A stretch of 9,659 nucleotides of DNA from an uncultured Clostridia bacterium. GTDB taxonomy: Bacteria; Bacillota; Clostridia; Oscillospirales; Acutalibacteraceae. Location: positions 1-9,659 of the forward strand of contig CAMHNT010000075.1 in assembly GCA_946186535.1 (NCBI GenBank), written 5' to 3'. Under the pieces are notes generated by a model, which was given only the letters and a program-made list of their open reading frames with translations, ran no database searches and was not told the DNA's origin. Below, piece by piece: positions 4,856 to 9,659 of the stretch (position 1 is the stretch's first letter; the number at the start of each line of letters is the position of its first letter). A program made the translations under genes and the position numbers.

Positions 4856-6478
4856 ATGAAAAACTTAATAAGAAAAGTATGTCTTGTTTTATTGACTTTA
4901 TGTCTGATATTATCAACTGCGTGCAGAGATGATACTCCGCATCCGGAGAACGAGATCATATCGTTCGTTCTTTCCGATGATCCTCTTACCCTTGATCCTC
5001 AGATAGCAGATGATTATTCATCTTATATGCTTATTGCTAATCTTTTCGAAGGACTTGTGAGGATAGATGGGAACGGAGAGATAAAAAGCGGAATTGCGGA
5101 AAGCTGGGATATTTCCGATGACGGAATGTCGTATGTTTTTCATCTTTATGAAAATACAAAATGGAGCAACGGAACACCTGTTTCTGCGGACGATTTTGTT
5201 TTTGGGATTACCCGTGCGCTTAGTGCCGAAACAAGATCCGAAAATGCAACCGACCTGTTTCTCATAAAAAACGCCGGCTCGTTCTATAACGGCGAGAAAA
5301 CTGCGGATGAGCTTGGAATAAAGGCTCTCGACGAGCATACTCTTCAGATAGATCTGGAGTACGAATCAAACTCGCTTCTGACGGTTCTGACCGAGCCTGT
5401 TGCTATGCCGTGCAGCGAGGAGTTCTTTAATTCCGCAAAGGGAAAGTACGGAAAGGATTCAGACCTCATAATAACAAACGGTTCTTTTTCAATAAGAGAA
5501 AATTATGGCTGGGACCATGACAAATATATTTATATCAGACGAAACGAAAACTATAATGCCGCTAATCCTGCGATTCCTCTCGGTGTTAATTTTAATTTTG
5601 CCGAGCAGCCCACAGACCCGATTAATTCGATTCTCAGTGAAGAGGTTGACATCTGTGAGATTTACGGAGATCAGCTTGAAAAAGCTGAAGAGAATAATTT
5701 TAATATAACCACGACTTCAAATACGCTCTGGGGGATTTGTTATAATACGGATATTGCAGCTTTTAAGAATTCAAAACTAAGAGTGTCGCTTTTAAGCTCT
5801 CTTGACAGGGAAAAGCTTCTCGGTGAAACGCCCGAAAGCTATATAAAAACGACTCAGCTTATTGCGGATTCAGTGCTTTTTGCAGGTGAGAATTACCGTG
5901 AACGTGCAGGAGAGTTTTCTCTCGAACAGTCCGAAAATGCGTCGGAAATGTTTTCAAAGGCTCTTTCGGAGCTTGAAGAAAAAGAAATCGAGCTTAAGCC
6001 ATCGTATACGATCATTTGCCTTGATGATGAAACTTCGTCAAAAATCGTAACTTCAATAATAGAATCATGGAACGAAACATCGGGCTGTTATTTCAACAAA
6101 CAGCCGCTTTCGAGAAACGAACTGGAGGAACGCATAAAGAACGGTGACTACGAAATCGCTATAGCACCTCTTAACACTGCGGTCGATTCGCCGATGGAGT
6201 TCCTTTCAAAGTTCACAACCGATTCTCCTGATAATTATATAAACCTTAATTATCCTAAGTATAATGAATTTATTGAAAAAGCTCTCTCTGAAAACGGAAC
6301 CGATGCGATTGATGCACTTATGAATGCGGAAAGCTATCTGATTAATTACGGATATCTTTATCCTCTTTATTATGAGAGCAGGTATTTTGCGTCAACGGAC
6401 AAGGTTGATGGTGCAATTTTCAGAACGACAGACGACTCGATTGACTTTACGGGAGTCCGTAAAATTTCGGAGGGGTGA
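4856..6478 (+). CDS. Solute-binding lipoprotein of an ABC importer (OppA/SBP_bac_5 family)
   Basis: This is an extracellular lipid-anchored binding protein of the peptide/nickel/opine class that would pass a ligand to an ABC importer. The 540-residue product starts with a lipoprotein signal: K2 and R6-K7, a hydrophobic stretch (8-20) and lipobox LSTAC with the modified cysteine at 23. The family N-terminus follows as DPLTLDPQIAD (42-52), ANLFEGLVRIDGNGEI (61-76), AESWDISDDGMSYVFHL (81-97) and KWSNGTPVSADDFVFGITRA (102-121). The SBP_bac_5 domain spans about 75-460 and full family length is present. No strong ribosome binding site precedes the ATG. I chose it because of the lipobox and because the promoter lies inside the longer frame. 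No permease or ATPase gene is in the window, so it is an orphan here. The cyclase-family gene follows after 5 bases. Ligand unknown. Confidence 0.9.
   Translation: MKNLIRKVCLVLLTLCLILSTACRDDTPHPENEIISFVLSDDPLTLDPQIADDYSSYMLIANLFEGLVRIDGNGEIKSGIAESWDISDDGMSYVFHLYENTKWSNGTPVSADDFVFGITRALSAETRSENATDLFLIKNAGSFYNGEKTADELGIKALDEHTLQIDLEYESNSLLTVLTEPVAMPCSEEFFNSAKGKYGKDSDLIITNGSFSIRENYGWDHDKYIYIRRNENYNAANPAIPLGVNFNFAEQPTDPINSILSEEVDICEIYGDQLEKAEENNFNITTTSNTLWGICYNTDIAAFKNSKLRVSLLSSLDREKLLGETPESYIKTTQLIADSVLFAGENYRERAGEFSLEQSENASEMFSKALSELEEKEIELKPSYTIICLDDETSSKIVTSIIESWNETSGCYFNKQPLSRNELEERIKNGDYEIAIAPLNTAVDSPMEFLSKFTTDSPDNYINLNYPKYNEFIEKALSENGTDAIDALMNAESYLINYGYLYPLYYESRYFASTDKVDGAIFRTTDDSIDFTGVRKISEG
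6469..6475 (+). promoter_or_regulatory. Ribosome binding site deciding a GTG start
   Basis: GGAGGGG lies 8 bases before GTG at 6484, within the last codons of the lipoprotein gene. An earlier in-frame GTG at 6475 overlaps this site and cannot use it, so 6484 is the better start. Confidence 0.7.
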
Positions 6479-6483
6479 TTATT

Positions 6484-7062
6484 GTGAAAATAATTGATAT
6501 ATCCACGGAAGCATTCACCGCTCCGAACTACGCTGATGATCCTCAGCCAAAATACAAGTGGTTCAGGAATATTAAAGACGGCTCGGAATACAACCTTTCC
6601 GTTATGGGTATGACGCCCCATACGGGAACTCATATAGACGCGCCTCTTCACTATTTCCGAAACGGAGAAAGTATCGATGAATGTTCGCTCGAAAAGTGCT
6701 ACGGTTCCTGTACGGTAGTTACTATCAGCGGAGTTCTCACAGGTGAGGATATGGACAAGCTTCTGCCGTTCTGTAAAAAGAGACTTCTGATCCACGGAAA
6801 AGGAAAAGCGTCACTGGAGCTTAGCGCTGCGAGGGTTCTTACGGAAAATGAAATGGTTCTGGTGGGAATTGATTCCGTTTCGATATCGTTTCAGGAGCAG
6901 GAAGAAGCCGTTCATCGTGAGCTTCTTTCAAAGGGAACACTGATCCTTGAAAACATAAACCTCGAAGGAGTCCGTGATGGAAACTATATTTTATGTGCGT
7001 TTCCTCTCAAACTCGGAGGACTTGAGGCGTCGCCTGTGAGGGCGGTTCTTATTACGAAGTAG
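6484..7062 (+). CDS. Cyclase-family (kynurenine formamidase-like) metal-dependent hydrolase
   Basis: The 192-residue protein (GTG start) belongs to the family that includes bacterial kynurenine formamidase and other metal-dependent amide or ester hydrolases. The metal-binding signature H-x-GTH-x-D-x-P-x-H is intact as HTGTHIDAPLHYF (46-58), with H46, H50, D52 and H56. Later family elements are VGIDSVSI (127-134), the H-x(n)-L-x(n)-ILEN-NL segment (144-160, with E156), and the C-terminal PLKLGGLEASPVRAVLI (174-190), in which E181 stands where many members have D. The usual family length is about 200-230, so it is slightly short but complete. It follows the binding lipoprotein after 5 bases, so the two are likely translated together and may act on one pathway. 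No tryptophan-degradation gene is near, so kynurenine as substrate is not supported. Confidence 0.85.
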   Translation: MKIIDISTEAFTAPNYADDPQPKYKWFRNIKDGSEYNLSVMGMTPHTGTHIDAPLHYFRNGESIDECSLEKCYGSCTVVTISGVLTGEDMDKLLPFCKKRLLIHGKGKASLELSAARVLTENEMVLVGIDSVSISFQEQEEAVHRELLSKGTLILENINLEGVRDGNYILCAFPLKLGGLEASPVRAVLITK

Positions 7063-7130
7063 CTGAAATATTAAATTATGTCATAAGAAAAAAAGAAGTT
7101 ATTAAGAAAAGAAATGAAGGAGAAAAGAAA

Positions 7131-7784
7131 ATGAGTAAATACGATGTTTGTGTTTTTGACCTTGACGGAACACTGATTGACAGCCTTGGAGATCTGGCGG
7201 TGTGCTGCAATGAGGCTTTGCAGCTTCATGACCTTCCTGCACATCCTGTAGATTCATACAGGTATTTTGTCGGCAGCGGAATTAAAAATCTGATAAAAAG
7301 AAGCATGGGTGATAAGGCAGACGACGAAAAGCTTGTGACATCGGTTTACAAAGCGTTTAATCTGCTTTACAATGAAAAATGCCTTGAGCTTACAAAGCCG
7401 TACAAGGGCGTTTCAGCACTTCTTTCACAACTCAGACACAGCGGTATCAAGGTTGCCGTTCTTTCAAACAAGGCGGACGAATTTGCAAAGAGAATTGTCG
7501 ATGAGCTTTTTGATGAAAACGAATTTGACCTCGTGTGGGGAAAAAAAGAGGAATACCCCATAAAGCCTGCCCCGGATTCACTTCTTGCTATTCTTGATAA
7601 ATTTGACTGTAAGAAGAACAAATGTCTTTACATAGGCGACAGCGACGTCGATGTTATCACGGCAAAAAATGCTGATGTCGACTTCTGCGGAGCAGAATGG
7701 GGCTTCAGAGGAAAAGATGAACTGCTGTCCGCAGGTGCAAAAAAAATTGCGGTAAAGCCCGGAGAAATTCTCGCTTTGGTGTGA
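7131..7784 (+). CDS. HAD-family phosphatase, phosphoglycolate phosphatase-like
   Basis: This is a cytoplasmic haloacid-dehalogenase-type hydrolase, likely acting on a small phosphorylated metabolite. All four catalytic motifs are present in its 217 residues: FDLDGTLIDS (9-18; nucleophile D10 and general acid/base D12), LSNK (111-114; S112), the lysine of KPAPD (145-149), and GDSDVD (169-174; D170 and D174). The helical cap inserted between motifs I and II (about 18-90) is of the subclass I type found in Gph, PgmB and YjjG relatives. The exact substrate cannot be read from sequence. AAGGAG (7117-7122) lies 8 bases before the ATG. The 68-base gap after the cyclase gene shows no terminator and no convincing promoter, so read-through from upstream is likely. 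Its stop overlaps a GTG that could start queH. Confidence 0.88.
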   Translation: MSKYDVCVFDLDGTLIDSLGDLAVCCNEALQLHDLPAHPVDSYRYFVGSGIKNLIKRSMGDKADDEKLVTSVYKAFNLLYNEKCLELTKPYKGVSALLSQLRHSGIKVAVLSNKADEFAKRIVDELFDENEFDLVWGKKEEYPIKPAPDSLLAILDKFDCKKNKCLYIGDSDVDVITAKNADVDFCGAEWGFRGKDELLSAGAKKIAVKPGEILALV

Positions 7785-7786
7785 AA

Positions 7787-8416
7787 ATGAAGAAGAAAAA
7801 CTATCAGAAAGAACTTGACAAAAAAATACAGTCATTCGGAGACAAAGCTCCGAGTCTGTTTCTTCACAGCTGCTGCGCACCATGCAGCAGCTATGTTATT
7901 GAGTATCTTTCAAATTATTTTCAAATAACCGTGTTTTATTATAACCCGAACATAGCGCCCGATGAAGAATACTATTTCAGAAGCAGCGAGCAGAAACGCC
8001 TGATTTCGGAGATGAAAACGAAATATCCTGTAACATATACTGATGAGGAATATGACAGCAGGCAATTTTTCGACTGCGTGAAGGGTCTGGAAAAGGAACC
8101 CGAAGGGGGAGAACGCTGCACGAGGTGCTTTGAGCTAAGACTTGGGGAAACTGCTCGAAAGGCTAAGGAGCTGGGGTTTGAATACTTTGCGACAACTCTT
8201 ACTATCAGTCCCATGAAGAACGCACCGCTCATTAACGAGATAGGGGAAAGACTTTCGGAGGAATACGGCGTAAAATGGCTTCCGTCGGATTTCAAGAAGA
8301 AAGGCGGATATAAACGTTCGATCGAGCTTTCAAAGATTTATGATCTTTACAGACAGAATTACTGCGGATGTGTTTTCTCAAAAGCCGAGAGTATGAAACG
8401 CAGTGTGGAGACTTGA
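7787..8416 (+). CDS. queH: Epoxyqueuosine reductase QueH
   Basis: QueH carries out the last step of queuosine synthesis, reducing epoxyqueuosine to queuosine in the tRNA wobble position; it is unrelated to the cobalamin-dependent QueG. The 209-residue product has the family cysteines: LHSCCAPCSSY (26-36; C29, C30, C33), GERCTRCFELRL (108-119; C111, C114) and YCGCVFS (192-198; C193, C195). It also has YNPNIAPDEEYYFR (52-65) and DFKKKGGYKRSIELS (168-182), the latter a hallmark of the former DUF208. These residues hold the iron-sulfur and iron sites in characterised members. I chose ATG 7787 because GGTG (7778-7781) sits 5 bases before it. GTG 7781 is an alternative and would overlap the HAD stop by four bases. 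Either way it is closely coupled to the HAD gene. No other queuosine gene is in the window. Confidence 0.93.
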   Translation: MKKKNYQKELDKKIQSFGDKAPSLFLHSCCAPCSSYVIEYLSNYFQITVFYYNPNIAPDEEYYFRSSEQKRLISEMKTKYPVTYTDEEYDSRQFFDCVKGLEKEPEGGERCTRCFELRLGETARKAKELGFEYFATTLTISPMKNAPLINEIGERLSEEYGVKWLPSDFKKKGGYKRSIELSKIYDLYRQNYCGCVFSKAESMKRSVET

Positions 8417-8463
8417 CGGAAGAGTACTTTCGACACCAGACTATACTTTTATCCGGTCATTAA

Positions 8464-8485
8464 ACGATAAATAGTATTGTATCGT
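8464..8485. other. Inverted repeat downstream of queH
   Basis: ACGATA (8464-8469) pairs with TATCGT (8480-8485). Three further pairs (8470-8472 with 8476-8478) are possible if G8479 bulges out. No T-run follows on either strand, so it does not look like the queH terminator. I see no better terminator in 8417-8639. Confidence 0.4.
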
Positions 8486-8498
8486 AATCGCAGTAAAA

Positions 8499-8598
8499 AA
8501 AGTCATAATTGATGTTGACTTTCGCATATAAATTCAGTAAATGAATTTTATAAAATACCGAACCGAGACGGCCGTCTGTATCATTTCGATTAAGACGG
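8499..8598. promoter_or_regulatory. Dyad-rich regulatory region before the S1-domain gene
   Basis: Three dyad groups follow one another: AAAGTCA/TGACTTT (8499-8505/8516-8522), AAATTCA/TGAATTT (8530-8536/8542-8548), and a perfect 12-base palindrome AGACGGCCGTCT (8566-8577). The right half of the palindrome, CCGTCT (8572-8577), can instead pair with AGACGG at 8593-8598. The first dyad covers the candidate -35 box and the second covers the -10. Overlapping operators, or a leader RNA with two exclusive folds, are both possible; neither is shown. Confidence 0.4.
8515..8543 (+). promoter_or_regulatory. Candidate promoter of the S1-domain gene
   Basis: TTGACT (8515-8520) is a good -35 box. After 17 bases TAAATG (8538-8543) is a weak -10 box without the extended TG seen elsewhere. 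TATAAA and TAAAAT at 8549-8556 look better as -10 boxes but have no -35 at a proper distance. Confidence 0.35.
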
Positions 8599-8639
8599 AG
8601 AACCAGTCGAGTTTAGTATAGTGGAAGGGAAGACTGAAA

Positions 8640-9575
8640 ATGACACAATTTTTCCCCGAGGGGATTTTAATCGGAAGTGCGGAAAATAACGGTTATCTTA
8701 AAAGCCTGTCTGCACTGACCGAAGCTTTACATGAAGGGAAAATTCTTGAAGCGATAGTGAAGATTTGTGACAGCTCTCATAATCTCATAATAGATCTGAA
8801 CGGCATTAAAGGAATCATACCTCGTGACGAAGGAGCTATTGGCATAAAAGAGGGGAAGATTCGTGATATAGCGATCATCTCACGAGTGAACCGTCCGGTT
8901 TGTTTTATTGTGACAGGATTTAAAAAGGACGCCGACGGAAAGACGGTTGCGATGCTTTCCCGAAGAGCCGCTCAGGAGAGATGCATGGAGAATTATATCA
9001 GCCGTCTTTTGCCGGGTGACATAATAAACGCAAAGATAACTCATTTGGAACAGTTCGGAGCTTTTGCGGATATTGGCTGCGGTATCGCTTCGCTTCTTCC
9101 GATAGACGCAATGTCCGTTTCAAGAATAGAACACCCCAACCGACGTTTTACAGTGGGAATGGACATAAAAGCTATTGTCAAAACAAATGAACAGGGAAGA
9201 ATCTGTCTTTCGCACAAGGAGCTTCTCGGGACATGGGAAGAGAATGCGGAGCTTTTCGAGATAGGAGAAACTGTTTCCGGGATCGTGAGAAGCGTTGAGG
9301 ACTATGGCGCATTCATAGAGCTCACACCGAATCTCGCAGGTCTTGCGGAAAGCCGTGACGGACTCAAACCCGGTATGCAGGTCAGTGTTTACATAAAAAA
9401 CATCATACCGTCGAAAATGAAGATAAAGCTCATTGTTATTGATACCTTTGAATCAGAGTCAAAGCCCTTGCCGCCAAAGTATTTCTACGAGGGGGATACT
9501 ATCGAGGAATTTCTCTATTCACCTGCAGGGTGCGATAAGGTTATAGAAAGCAGATTTTATACAAATCCATGTTGA
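8640..9575 (+). CDS. S1 RNA-binding domain protein (ribosomal protein S1-like, three domains)
   Basis: The 311-residue protein is built of three OB-fold S1 domains: a divergent one at about 32-108, one at 124-193 (PGDIINAKITHLEQFGAFAD) and one at 207-267 (GETVSGIVRSVEDYGAFIEL). The linker SRRAAQE (107-113) resembles that between repeats of ribosomal protein S1. The first domain lacks the usual YGAFV-type strand. The third lacks the usual LS-x-K ending. Residues 268-311 form a polar tail without a known motif. True S1 of Proteobacteria has six domains; short S1-like proteins of three to four domains are common in Clostridia, where they may help translation start or mRNA handling. A weak ribosome binding site AAGGGA (8625-8630) lies 9 bases before the ATG. 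The gene stands alone and ends at its own terminator. The domain call is firm; the cellular role is not. Confidence 0.85.
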   Translation: MTQFFPEGILIGSAENNGYLKSLSALTEALHEGKILEAIVKICDSSHNLIIDLNGIKGIIPRDEGAIGIKEGKIRDIAIISRVNRPVCFIVTGFKKDADGKTVAMLSRRAAQERCMENYISRLLPGDIINAKITHLEQFGAFADIGCGIASLLPIDAMSVSRIEHPNRRFTVGMDIKAIVKTNEQGRICLSHKELLGTWEENAELFEIGETVSGIVRSVEDYGAFIELTPNLAGLAESRDGLKPGMQVSVYIKNIIPSKMKIKLIVIDTFESESKPLPPKYFYEGDTIEEFLYSPAGCDKVIESRFYTNPC

Positions 9576-9618
9576 CTTTTTTTATGAAAGGTATTGCCTT
9601 AAAGAGATAAATAATCAG

Positions 9619-9649
9619 GGACGAACAATTTAAGGTTGTTCGTCCTTTT
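9619..9649 (+). terminator. Intrinsic terminator after the S1-domain gene
   Basis: The perfect 10-base stem GGACGAACAA (9619-9628) with TTGTTCGTCC (9636-9645) and a 7-base loop is followed by TTTT. It lies about 43 bases after the stop codon. Confidence 0.85.
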
Positions 9650-9659
9650 CGGATTTTAA

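Noticed and set aside
7076..7086. TTATGTCATAA palindrome between the cyclase and HAD genes
   Set aside because: The arms are separated by one base, so no RNA hairpin or terminator can form. As an operator it would need a promoter nearby, and I see none that is convincing.
8464..8485. Hairpin as terminator of queH
   Set aside because: Neither side is followed by a T-run and the stem is AT-rich with a bulge.

Overview
The window reads as ordinary chromosomal DNA from a Gram-positive anaerobe of the class Clostridia. A Ruminococcus-like member of the Oscillospiraceae is my best guess. The signs are a transketolase split into two adjacent genes, GGAGG-type ribosome binding sites, SdpI/DUF1648-type and RmuC-type proteins of Firmicutes style, AT-rich intergenic DNA with strong sigma-A-like promoters, and a GC-rich repeat of hairpins at the left end. 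The organism call is inference; no rRNA or marker gene is present to test it.

Layout from left to right. Positions 1-247 have no gene and are packed with inverted repeats, including a compact repeat element at 67-189. rmuC (248-1552, +) converges on a gene for an SdpI-family membrane protein (1619-2353, -), and the two share one bidirectional terminator. The SdpI-like gene has a near-ideal promoter (TTGACA, 17 bases, TGA-TATAAT) with a palindrome just downstream of the likely transcription start. The 343-base intergenic region 2354-2696 holds this promoter and, facing right, the promoter of the transketolase pair (2709-3557 and 3557-4501, overlapping by one base), which ends at a clear hairpin terminator.

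A second rightward unit starts from a promoter at 4682-4710. It carries an OppA-like solute-binding lipoprotein (4856-6478), a metal-dependent cyclase/kynurenine-formamidase-family protein (6484-7062), a HAD phosphatase (7131-7784) and the epoxyqueuosine reductase QueH (7787-8416). The first two genes are 5 bases apart and the last two are 2 bases apart, so each pair is probably translationally coupled. I see no terminator between the cyclase and HAD genes, so all four may be read together. After a 223-base region rich in dyads comes a protein with three S1-type RNA-binding domains (8640-9575), then a hairpin terminator at the right edge.

The genes cover separate jobs: DNA maintenance (RmuC), a membrane protein of the immunity/signalling SdpI family, the non-oxidative pentose phosphate pathway (transketolase), solute uptake with a linked hydrolase, tRNA queuosine synthesis (QueH), and RNA binding (S1 protein). 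I found no CRISPR array, tRNA, rRNA, transposase, phage gene or toxin-antitoxin pair. I cannot claim a new system here. The points most worth following are the orphan binding-protein/cyclase pair, the regulatory DNA of the SdpI-like gene, the dyad cluster before the S1 gene, and the left-end repeat.
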